Source: Thinopyrum elongatum
Taxonomy: Eukaryota > Streptophyta > Magnoliopsida > Poales > Poaceae
NCBI GenBank assembly: GCA_011799875.1
Contig: CM022301.1
Location: forward strand, 323,100,929-323,164,928
Length of the DNA: 64,000 bases
Reading direction: 5' to 3'
Shown: positions 52,616 to 62,998 of the stretch, piece by piece
Position numbering within the stretch: position 1 is the stretch's first letter
Layout of the letters: each line of letters opens with the position of its first letter
The notes under the pieces: model-generated
Seen by the model: only the letters and a program-made list of their open reading frames with translations
The model's database searches: none
Told to the model about the DNA's origin: nothing
Position numbers and translations under genes: made by a program

Positions 52616-55600
52616 TTAGGCGTAAAAATGCCGCAGCCATGCTGCGTTCCACGGGTTCGTCTCGAGGCCATCGTTGGACGGGCGGCGAAGACGATATGCT
52701 CCTCCTCTGAGTACTTCATCGATGATGTACGGACCCTCCCATTTAGGTGATAGTTTATTCTTCTGTTTTTCAGGGAGTCGGAGGGCAAGGTCTCCCACAT
52801 TGTATGTCTTTGCCAGGACTTCACGGTTGTGGTAACGTCGTGCTTGCTGCTGATAGAACGCGGACCGAGCTCGAGCTATGTCTCTCTCTTCTTCCAGAGC
52901 GTCCAGATTATCCTACCGATCGAGCTCGGCTTCCTTTTCTTCGTACATGCGCACTCTAGGCGCGTCATGGATAATGTCGCCTGGGAGAACTACTTCGGCA
53001 TCGTATACCATAAAAAATGGTGTGTATCCGGTGGACCGATTAGGAGTTGTGCGCAGCCCCCATAGTACGGAATCGAGTTCCTCGACCCAATGGCAGTCTG
53101 ATTGTTCAAGGGAACGAACTAGGCGAGGCTTAATGCCGCTCATGATGAGTCCATTGGCTCGTTCGACCTGCCCATTGGTCTGTGGGTGGTACACCGAGGC
53201 GTAATTGAGCTTAATGCCCATTTTACCGCACTAGTCTTTAACTTCCTGGGTGGTGAAGGTGGTACTATTATCGGTAATTATGCTGTGGGGGGACACTATA
53301 ACGGTGTACGACATCGGATAAGAAGTCGACGACTGGTCCGGATTCTGCCGAAGTGATGGGTCTTGCCTCGATCCACTTTGAGGGGTCCGACCATGACCAA
53401 TAGGTACTTCTTTTTGTTTGTCCCACTTTGAGGGGTCCGACCATGTCGAGACCCCAGACCGCAAAAGGCCACGTGATCGGTATCGTCCGAAGAGCTGTGG
53501 GGGGCATGTGGCTTTGATTTACGAACAGCTGGCATCCAACGCAGTGTTGGACCAATGTCCGGGCATCTTCACGGGCGGTAGGCCAGAAAAAACCTGCTCA
53601 GAAAGCTTTGCTGACCAAAGCCCGAGCCGCCACGTGGTGTCCGCCCATGCCTGTGTGTATCTCTCCCAAGAGCTACTACCCTTCCTCTTCGGAGATGCAT
53701 CTTTGTAAGATGTACTCTTTTTATAAAGTTCGCCTTCATGGACCTTGTATGCTTTAGAGCGCCGAACTATACGCCGTGCTTCGGTTTGATCCTCTGAAAG
53801 CTGATGTTGTGTGAGGTAGGCTAGCAGGGGTTCTGTCCAGGGTGGGATTATGGCCATTACCTCGTGTGCAGAAGGCGTTTCCTCAAGTGCGGAGCCGCCG
53901 ATGACGTGATCGTCTTGTTCATTGTCAGGTGAGGTGTTGTGGGTGGTCTCGTTGGATGGTGCACCAATGATGTCGTCCTGCCATACCACGGAGGGCTTAA
54001 TGAGGCGCTCGAGGAAGGTGTTTTTAGAAACCGGGTCGCGCTTGGCGCCCATGCGGGCGAGGACGTCGGCTGCTTGATTTCTGTCTCTAGCGACATGGTG
54101 AAATTCTAGGCCCTCGAATCGAGCGGATATCCGGAGGACCGCGTTTCTATACGCCGCTATCTTGGGGTCTTTAGCATCGAATTCACCGTTGACTTGAGAG
54201 ATCGCCAAATTTGAGTCTCCCCTTACCTTGAGGCGCTGCACGCCCATTGTTGTGGCCATACGAAGACCATGTAGTAGTGCTTCGTACTCAGCTGCGTTGT
54301 TTGAGTCCGTGTACATTATTTGGAGGACATACCGAACAGTGTCGCCTGTGGGGGAGATGAGGATGACCCCAGCCCCCAGTGCGGCTATCATCTTTGAGCC
54401 GTCGAAGTACATTGTCTAGTGCGAGTATGTAGAGTATTCCCTGGGTAGTTCGGCCTCGGTCCATTCGGCTATGAAATCGGCCAGCACCTGAGATTTAATG
54501 GCTCGGCGTGGCTTGTATGTTATCTCGAAGGGGAGGAGCTCGATGGCCCATTTGGCGATGCGGCCTGTGGCGTCCCTGTTATTGATTATATCATTCAAGG
54601 GGACCTCTGACGCTACTGTGACCGAACATTCTTGAAAGTAATAACGTAGCTTTTGAGATGCCATGAAGACCGTGTAGGCTATCTTTTGATAGTGCGGGTA
54701 TCGTGATTTGCATGGCGTAAGCACCTCGGACATGTAGTAGACCGGCTTCTGGACTTGGAACTTGTGGCCCTCAGATTCCCATTCTACGACGAGCACCGCA
54801 CTGACCACCTGATTGGTGGCCGAAATGTATAGTAGCAAGGGTTCGCCGATGCCGGGTGCGGCCAGGATAGGGTTGCCGGCGAGGAGTGTTTTAATCCCCT
54901 CGAGTGCCATGGTTGCTTCATCTGTCCACTGGAAGTTTTTGGTATTTTTAAGCAGTTTGTAGAGTGGCAATGACTTTTCTCTGAGGAGGGATATGAAGCG
55001 GCTCAAGGTGGCCACGCATCCTGCCAGCTTCTGGACATGCTTAAGCTTCGTTGGTATTGCGAGCTGAGAAAGCGCTCTAATTTTGGCCAGATTGGCTTCG
55101 ATTCCTCTATGGGAAACTATGAATCCGAGTAGTTTTCCGGCAGGGACCCCGAAGACACATTTCTCCGGGTTGAGCCGTATGTCGTAGGCCCGCAGGTTGT
55201 CGAAGGTTTGACGTAGGTCGTCTATTAGTTTGTCGATGTGTTTGGTTTTGACAACCACGTCATCCACGTATGCCTCAACCGTTTTGCCAATTTGATTTTC
55301 GAGGCATGCTTGAATCATGCGTTGGTATGTGGCTCCTGTGTTTTTTAATCCGAACGGCATGGTGTTGAAGCAGAAGGGCCCGTAATGGGTGTGATGAACG
55401 CGGTTGCCGCCTGGTCGGACTCTTTCATCTTGATCTGGTGGTATCCGGAGTATGCATCAAGGAAACATAGTGAGTCATGTCCGGCGGTGGCGTCGATGAT
55501 CTGGTCTATCCATGGCAGGGGGAAAGGATCCTTTGGGCAGGCCTTGTTAAGGTCTTTGAAATCGACACAGAGCCGCCAGGACTTGTCCTTCTTTGGTACC

Positions 55601-56188
55601 ATTACCAGGTTTGCTAACCAGTCGGGATGCTTGATCTCACGGATGAATCCGGCCTCCAGCAATTTTGCGAGTTCTTCGCCCATGGCTTGTCGTTTGGGTT
55701 CGGAGAATTGGCGCAGGGTCTGTCTTACTGGCTTAAAGCCTTTTAGAATGTTGAGGCTGTGCTCTGCTTTCCTGCGTGGGATTCCTGGCATGTCCGAGGG
55801 GTGCCAGGCCAATATGTCCCAATTTTCACGTAGGAATGTCCTTAATGCCTTGTCGATTGCGGGGTCCAGCTGTGCTCCTATGGACGCCATTTTGTTGGGA
55901 TCTGTTGGGTGCACTTGAAATTTTACTATTTCATCTGATGGCTTGAATGACGTGGATTTTTGTCTTTTACTGAGAACCACGTCATCCCTGTCGACGGTAG
56001 TGCGTAGAGCTATCAATTCTTCGGCCGCGAGGGCTTCGGATAGTGCCTCTAGGGCAAGGGATGCCATTTTGTTTTCAGCTCACAAGGCTTTGCTTGGGTC
56101 GCCTTTAAGCGAAATTACCCCGTTGGGCCCTGGCATTTTGAGTTTCATATACCCATAATGTGGTATGGCCTAAAATCTTGAGAATGCC
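52616..56188 (-). pseudogene. Element C pol: reverse transcriptase, two RNases H, integrase
   Basis: Read right to left: link region MPGPxG, then KMASIGAQLDP..., reverse transcriptase with MPGIPRRKAEH, DLNKACPKDPFPLP, AYSGYHQIKM, a frameshift near 55370, MPFGLKNTGATYQR and YVDDVVV. First RNase H has LLLYISATN. A TAG at about 54416, then the second, archaeal-type RNase H: MYFDGSK, NNAAEYEALLHGLRM, RGDSNLAIS, NQAADVLARMG. Integrase is in fragments: the zinc-binding part is frameshifted (53700-53520), the core has GLDMVGPLK, IITDNSTTF (Gly to Ser) and NGQVERANG, with a short copied patch (53373-53395). The end has KWEGPY and a stop at 52616. Confidence 0.87.
53373..53445. repeat. 23-bp exact repeat inside integrase of C
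   Basis: The same 23 bases occur at 53373-53395 and 53423-53445, 50 bp apart. The downstream-coded copy replaces the expected DKFTKW codons. Confidence 0.85.
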
Positions 56189-57937
56189 TCACATCCTAGA
56201 AGGCGCGTGGTATCCGCTACGGAAGGGCACAATGTGAAATAGCAAGGGTTCGGATCTGTAGTTGTCGGGTGTACCGAACACAACGTCCAGGGTTACGCGT
56301 CCCGAGTAGTGTGCCTCCCTTCCGGGTATTATACCTCGGAATGTGGTATGACTGCATTCGATGCGATACCTATTGAACTGCATCTTGTCTAGAGTATCCT
56401 CATAAATGAGGTTGAGGCCGCTGCTTCCGTCCATCAGCACTTTAGTCAGCCAGAAATCATTGACACTGGGGTCGAGGACCAGTGCGGCCGGTGCATGGTT
56501 ATTACGGGGGCTTGGCTCATCCTTCTTGTTGAAGGTGGTAGGCGTGGCCGCCCATGGTTGTGTGGCCGTCACTTGATATATTTGATTGAGCTCTCGAAGA
56601 GCCTTTTTCCTTTTATTGTTTGAGACAAACATCTCGTATACTGTAAGGACATTGTGGTCCTGCGGTGAAGCCGAGGACTGTTTATCTGGGGGTGTAAGGC
56701 CCAAGATTGGCTCGCCATATTTGGCCACTTGTCTTACCACCCAACAGGCTTGAAGTATGTGGGTTGGGTTTGCGTCTAGCAAGACTGAATGTATTGGGCA
56801 TGGTTTATCCAGCAACTCATCTAACACCGATCCGAGCCTAGTTTTCCTTTCATTAGGCTCGCGCTTCGGTGACCAATTTGTGTAAGCCCATTTAAGGCGG
56901 GGCCTTCCGTGACGCGCGGCGGGCTGTGGCCCCATGTTCAGCTGTTGCACCCTCCACGTGTTCTCCATGGCGCAATATTTGCGTACCATGTCTGATAATT
57001 CGGTGAAGCTTTGAATTCGGCGACGCGCGAGGGCGTTTAAGAGGCCCTCGTCCCTGCAGTTACACTGGAAGGCTTTAATTATTTCTTTGTCACAGCAAGA
57101 TGCCATCCTGTTCTTTACCAGGAGAAATCTAGCCCAATAATGGTGGACTGTCTCGTTTGGTAGCTGCTTGACGTACATGAGGTCCCATATGTCTGGGTTT
57201 CTCGAGTCCGGATTATATTCCGTGTGGTGGGCGGCTGGGAAAATTTCGAGAATTCCCTCCTGCAGCGGATCCGGACTATCCTTGATGGGCGGTTGAGTCA
57301 TGTCCGGTTCTGACCGCACAGGGCTCGGATCCGAACTGGTGCGTGGCCGGATAGGCTCGAGGCTGGGAATTGAGCTGGGGGTTATGTCCGGAAGTACATC
57401 CGGGCTGGTGTCTGACTCCGAGCTGGGGATTCGAGTGTACACCGTCTTTAGCTTGCAAGGCTGTGGCCCCTCCTGGGCCTCTTCGACTGTGGCGACGAGG
57501 TGTGTGACCGGAGGGGTGTTGATTTCTCGGTCGTCGGGTCTAAGCCCGATCCGATCGTAGGCCGCAGGCCTGGTAATAGAGATTCCCATTGCACGAAAAA
57601 GGCTCACCAGGTGGTCTGCCGGCTGGCCACATGGGGGTGCTGGACACTCCAGCGATTCGGTGGAAGATCTTTGGGGCGGTCCGTCAGAGTCGGGCTTCAG
57701 GGCCAGACTCTGAGGGATACCAAATTTTTGTGAGTCTGCTGGTCCTGGGGTCGATGCCCCTGAACCGATGAACCCTTCGACGGGGGTGAAGCCTTCGATC
57801 TGGTCGAGGTGACTAGTGGGATCGGCGCGCGCTAGTATGCCGCCAAAGACGAAGAGATGACCAGGGGCGGGGAAGCCCTCGGCGCGGGTGTGGTCTCCAA
57901 CGACTGGTTGAGCCATCGATTCCTCTGGCGATCCCAC
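56189..57937 (-). pseudogene. Element C gag and aspartic protease
   Basis: Open frame of 582 codons; the likely start is one of the Met codons at 57937 or 57916 (Met-Ala-Gln-Pro). A Pro/Ser/Asp-rich N-terminus is followed by a shortened gag core: LMYVKQLPNETVHHYWARF, KEIIKAFQCNCRDEGLLNAL, FTELSDMVRKYCAMENTW. The usual upstream half of the gag core seems to be missing. A Cys/His region CPIHSVLLDANPTH...CWVV precedes the protease, with LMDGSSGLNLIYEDTL (Asp-Gly-Ser) and GRVTLDVVFGTPDNYR. The frame ends by a frameshift after FRSGYHA at 56189. Confidence 0.83.
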
Positions 57938-57944
57938 AGCGGAA

Positions 57945-57963
57945 CTCTCAATGAAAGCACCAA
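57945..57963 (-). other. Element C primer-binding site
   Basis: The minus strand reads TTGGTGCTTTCATTGAGAG right after the 5' LTR end. It differs from the TGGCGC type of R1, R2, A and B; I cannot name the tRNA with confidence. Confidence 0.65.
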
Positions 57964-58377
57964 TGTCGGTGTCAAAACCGGCAGACCTTGGGGTAGGGGG
58001 TCCCGAGCTATGGATCTAGGATCGATGGGTAACAAGGGACGACGAACGCAATGTTTACCCAGGTTCAGGCCCTCTCAAAGAGGTAAAACCCTACGTCCTA
58101 CTTGATTGTATTGATTGTATAACATGGTTTACAGAGTAGATCTACCTCGAGATCAGCATGAGCTAAACCCTAAGGCTATGAGGTGATGAATGTAGCTCTA
58201 GCCCTAAAGACTAAAAACCCTCGGTTTACATAGACACCGGTAAGGTTAGGGCTACCGAAGATAGATTACAGCAAGGGTTTGAAGAGATCCTGCGCCTTCT
58301 CGACTTGGAGGGCACACCATAGCTTCATAGATCTCCCGTCACTATACGGCTCCACCAGTCGGGCCCATGTACACTCC
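57964..58377 (-). repeat. Element C 5' LTR (414 bp, 39-bp deletion)
   Basis: Same as the 3' LTR except for about 26 substitutions and loss of 39 bp between GTACA and the end, leaving CTCC before GTCAT. The TATA box is mutated (TATATAA became TATGTAA, about 58224-58232), so the promoter is probably dead. Confidence 0.92.
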
Positions 58378-61300
58378 GTCATGATAACACTGCATTGGAT
58401 CTGCCCCCTAATCTCTCTGAACTGTACAAGTCAGATCCATATGAAACCTACACACAACGCAAGTCCAGGGTGCAATGGATTCGCAGACATTGGGCAGAGG
58501 AATGGTTTCTGTATCATTTTGTGACTCCTGAATATGTGGACAAGAACGCTGTGAGGCCACCATGGGCTGATATTATATACAAGAAGCTTCAACCCAAGAC
58601 CAAGGCTGAAGCCATTGCGAAAGGCTTCTTTCCTTGCATGGTCAGAGGCCCTATGCCTGAGGATGCCGACCCATCTAGCCTCAGATGGTGTCATGAGGAT
58701 GAGCTCTTTGAAGAAAATTATAAGTTTACCAAGAACTTAGAAGTTCAAAACAAGAAGGACTTTGGGATTGACTTCAACCCAGGTCCAGCTGCTCCAAGGC
58801 CAGATGGCAGTCGCGAGGCTCAACAAAATCTTGTTGGTCCCTTTGATGACTTCAAATCATTTCTAGCGCATTGTGCCACTCAAAGGGCCAGCATTGAAGA
58901 TGCTGCTGAGGATGAAGAACATACTGCAGCTCCCGAGCCCCCGAAGCCTATGAAGAAGTCAAAGGCTTCAAAATCTTCTGCTGCTCCAAAAGCTTCATGA
59001 GTGAAGCCACTAAAATCTGCACCTCCTGAATCCAGTGTGCAGTCTAAAGACTTGTCTCGTACATCTCTGAAGCCTAAGAAGATCTCAGGTCAAGGCCTTA
59101 CTCCAGCAAGCATTCTTCGAAATGATGAAGATATAATCGATCTATCTAGCGATGAAGATCTTGCTGATGATGCCCTTGAGATGCTGATCAAGAGCAAACA
59201 GGAGGCCGAAATCTTCAATGATCTGCCTCTGTTTGATGCTAATATTCTGAACAACTTCATTGATGAATGGTTTGAAGATACCTCTCTTACCATCGATGAT
59301 CTGCAGCTTCCCATTGGCATCAGCATGACATTTCAGGGCTATATTGCCAAAGAGCTTGCGATTGCTCAAAAAGTCATTGAGCAGAAAAACAAGATTGACC
59401 ATGAAAAGGCTCTCTTCAAGAAGCACATGGCCAAGCTCAGTGCCACTGAAGTGCAAAATTTCAAGCAGATGATGATTGACCTCAAGGCTGAATTTGTCAA
59501 GCGTCATGATGAAGCCAAAGGCTCTTGAGATCGCCTCAAACATTATGATGAAAAATGTGTTCAGGCTCATAATGAAGCCTTGAAAAGGAAAACACTTGGG
59601 CATCCAGGCATTGACCCCAAGCTGGCTGCTAAGAAGAAGCCAGTGCATGATGAAACTGAAGCTCCAAGGTAGGAAAGACCAAGCATTGTCTTCCCTGCGA
59701 GTATGACTGGCTCGAAGCCAAAGGTCCCATCATCTGCTTCTGATAAGAAGAAGACAAAGCAGGCTGAGGTTGAGACCAAGAAGCGAAAGCATCAAGAAGC
59801 TTCTGATGCTACTCCATCGTAGAAGAAGCTAAAAACAAAGCCTTCTAAGTATTCAAGACGGACTCCAGCACCAACTGCTTCATCTGCTCCTGAAGAGCCG
59901 CTACTCGTTGAACCTATATCTGTTGCCCTACCAGCCTCCTCCAACCGCGAGCGTCGTCTGATTGTTCATGAGCCTGCTTCCACAGAGGCTCATGAGTCTG
60001 AAGAGATTCCAGCTGCTGACCCCATCGCAGCTGAAGACATTGGTCATGAAGAGAATGTAGTTGATGATGAAGTCCTTCCTCAATACCCCCAGATCATGCC
60101 CAAGCCGGTATCATTGCCTGCTCCCTCGAGCAGTGAACAGACCAGTATTGGCGGTCCTACAACGCCAATCACTCATGATGATTTCTGGGAAGAGCAACAC
60201 CCCAACACTCCCCTCCATGAAGTCATTCCGCGCACTCCACCAGCTCAAGTCACCACTCCAGTGATGGTGAATCCCCAAGACACACCCGAAGACATGGAGA
60301 AGACCACTCCCTCACCACAGGCGTCGCCCTCCTTTCGAAGGCTTCGCCGAGGCCCAAGGCCACCAGTATCCATGTCAAGCATTCCTGAAGAGGATGTGCA
60401 AGCCACAAGCTCAGTAGCATGTCAAGTGTTCCTTGAAGCCATCCCTACAGAAACTGCTCAAGAGTCTGAAGCCAAAGAGGCTGAAGATATTTCGGCTGCA
60501 TCAGCCGAGGAAAGAGAAGAAGAAGATCAAGCTGTTATTCCCCCTACCACTGAACCAAGTGAGAATCAAGATGTGATTGTGCCTGACCCACCAGTTCTTG
60601 AAGCCACTGAAGCCACTGCAAATGAGGCTGCTGATGCCACTACTAATGAAGCCAATGACGCAGTCATGGCTAAAGATAATACGCAGCCCGAAGCCACCCT
60701 TCTGTCTGACGCCCATGTGGCCACAAAAGACATTCCACCATCCACCTCAGATGTGGCTATCGCTCCGCCTGTACCTCACACTATGGAACGGGCATTCTAT
60801 CGTGGTGAGCTCGTCACCGTCAAGTGGCCAATCATGACACCTCCTGTTGCTCCTGGTCCCCAATATGATTACCATGTGGAGCAAAGGCCTCAGACGCAGA
60901 AGCCAAAGCCCAGGCTGCCAAGGCTTCCTAGTGCTGCTACCACTCAGGGCTCATTTAGTGTCCTCTGCTTCAGAGAGCACAACACATTCTTTGATAGTGC
61001 CAAGAATCCCTACAATAAGACCAAGATATCTTCTGACAGGTTCTGGAGTCATCAGCAATGAAGTTATTACTCGTGCATCTTGTACAACCAGGACCAGATC
61101 TTCCCACATAAGTGCCTGTGTTGTGATGCCATTGCTGGACTACCGTGCCTTGAAGAAGCTCTTGACTGCTTTCGTGAAGTTTGCTTGCTCCCATTTGTTG
61201 TCGACAAGGAGCACAGGACTGAAGAGCTCCTTCTTCAATTTTACGCTACTCTCCATATCTCAGGCTACAACAGGGATCCGAAGACATGGGTCCTTGAGTG

Positions 61301-62542
61301 GATGTCAGGTGATGTACACCATGAAGCCAAAGCTCAGGATATCATCGAGCTCACTTTCTTGCCCACTCCTGGTGATCTCTATGAACCAGGTTGTCAGTGA
61401 TATGAACAAGAACTTCAGAGCATCTTCCAGAAGGAAGAGCCCAACATGAGCCAAATGTTAAGCATGATGAAGTCTTTGCCAGTAGATGCTGAATAACCCA
61501 AGGAATTCTTTGTAAATGACCTCGAGTACCTGCCCCACACCATATATCATATACTGAGGCATACTCTATGGCCAATCAAAGGGCATTCTCCTCACGCCAA
61601 GATTGAAGGCACTATGAAGACATTGGTCTTCTACATCATCAATAGCATCAGGTTCAATACTCAAGATTTCTTCATCCATCAGTTGGCAGCTTCAGGCATT
61701 GATTTATTTGGCCTCAAGTTCTATGCTCCATGGGTTATGTGGCTGATCAAGCTTCACTCCACCATCAATTATCAAGCCTCGGTGCACAACCATGTTGTCT
61801 TTCTGCCTGAAGTAGATATGTCCTATGAAGCCATATATCCCGAGGCTGCCAAGGAACCTGTTCATGAAGACAATGCTACCTTCCAAAGCTTCACACAACC
61901 ACTTGAAGGCGTCCATGTGCCCAATCCACCTACTGCTGCTGGTCCTCTTGCCGGTTAGCTCAGGTTGCCGCATTGTGCCAACACTAATGCAACAGCCAGC
62001 ACAGTAGCTCAAAGGCCTCAGAAGCGTGCTCGTGTGCTGAATGACCGAGAGCTTCTTGTTTCTCTTCATCACAAGTAGGATAGGCACGATGACTGGATGA
62101 AGCGTCAGATGCAAAGTCTTCTTGTGCATGTCAATCGCACACACAACCTCTCCACTAAGAATTCTTTTGTTGCTCATGAAGCCTGTCGGCGTGCCTGGAA
62201 GAGCCTCACTATGCTATGCTCTGAAGATGACCTTCAAGCAGATGGCTTCACTGAACGTTTCAAGTTTGACTCCAGGCCTCCACAGTCAGCAAGTTGGCAT
62301 CGAACACCTTCAATTGAAGATTCTGAATACTCATCTTCGGCTCCAACCATTGTTGCTCGAGTCATTGATTAAGAGGACGGCGCCACTTCACCAGCTATGG
62401 CTTCACTGCATCACGACTCTGCATCAGGCCCCTCTGCACCGCCCAACTCCACCGTCAACCATGCCGCCCCAACATCTTCACCAGCACCTCATGGGAACGC
62501 TTAGGCACTCTATGTCTTCACTCCTTTTTGGCCATTCCTGAC

Positions 62543-62554
62543 AAAAGGGGGAGA
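62543..62554 (+). other. Upstream polypurine tract copy 1 of the Sirevirus
   Basis: AAAAGGGGGAGA, inside the end of the env-like frame. Confidence 0.7.
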
Positions 62555-62881
62555 AGCATATGAGTTGATAGTCTTCAAGCGGGTCTACATTTTATATGGG
62601 TCGGGTGCTTATTTTTGCTAAGTTTTTACAACTCTTGTTCTTGAGTTGTAACACTTAAACCTCGATGGCCGTCTGCCATTTTTGCTGCTACCTCTTGTTG
62701 CGATGATAAATTCCGCATGAAGTCATTCCGCAGACGTCCATTTTTCATTGTGCATGTCATTATCTTCACTACATTTTTGTATGCACGATGAATTGTCTTC
62801 ATGAAGTGAAGGAAATCTCCACAAAGCAGAACCTACCATGTGCATTTGCATTCAAAAGCAAATCACTGATATGCACATCTT

Positions 62882-62890
62882 CAGGGGGAG
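62882..62890 (+). other. Upstream polypurine tract copy 2 of the Sirevirus
   Basis: CAGGGGGAG, a weaker copy. Repeated tracts upstream of the 3' LTR are a known mark of Sireviruses. Confidence 0.6.
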
Positions 62891-62984
62891 CCCTTTCAAC
62901 TTCATGAAGCCAATAACCGCGTTCTTTAACTTACACATATTTTTATCCCCGTTGAAAACTTCAACCAGTTTGTCATCAAGCACC

Positions 62985-62998
62985 AAAAAGGGGGAGAT
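62985..62998 (+). other. Main polypurine tract of the Sirevirus
   Basis: AAAAAGGGGGAGAT, directly before the TG of the 3' LTR. Confidence 0.92.

Larger units (their letters stand above)
48273..58377 (-). mobile_element. Element C: Ty3/Gypsy Tat-lineage retrotransposon
   Basis: LTRs 48273-48725 (3', 453 bp) and 57964-58377 (5', 414 bp, with a 39-bp deletion at its outer end), TSD GTCAT. Read right to left: primer site, gag-protease (57937-56189), reverse transcriptase, RNase H, second RNase H, integrase (to 52616), spacer, and a plus-strand antisense gene (49118-51809). The LTRs differ at about 26 of 409 shared positions. It belongs to the common Triticeae LTR class that starts TGAGGGAGTC and ends TTTTGACACCGACA. 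It lacks the amber codon of R1, R2 and B. Confidence 0.92.
48228..62621 (+). pseudogene. Sirevirus env-like ORF, split by element C
   Basis: ATG at 48228; 15 codons to 48272, then (after element C and its GTCAT duplicate) 58383 onward in the same phase to TAA at 62619. About 1400 codons, with at least ten in-frame stops (for example 58998, 59526, 59667, 59820, 61059, 61398, 61494, 61956, 62370, 62502) but no frameshift. Features: N-terminal conserved region with RVQWIRRHWAEEWFLYHF; basic clusters (KKMKKSKASK, KKRKH) like nuclear signals; a coiled coil at about 59340-59525; Pro/Glu/Thr-rich middle; a C-terminal domain (CLCCDAIAGLP, HIVYHIL-like, FFIHQLAASGIDLFG, APWVMWLIKLH). I see no signal peptide and no sure membrane anchor, so env-like is a positional name. 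Function unknown. Confidence 0.82.
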
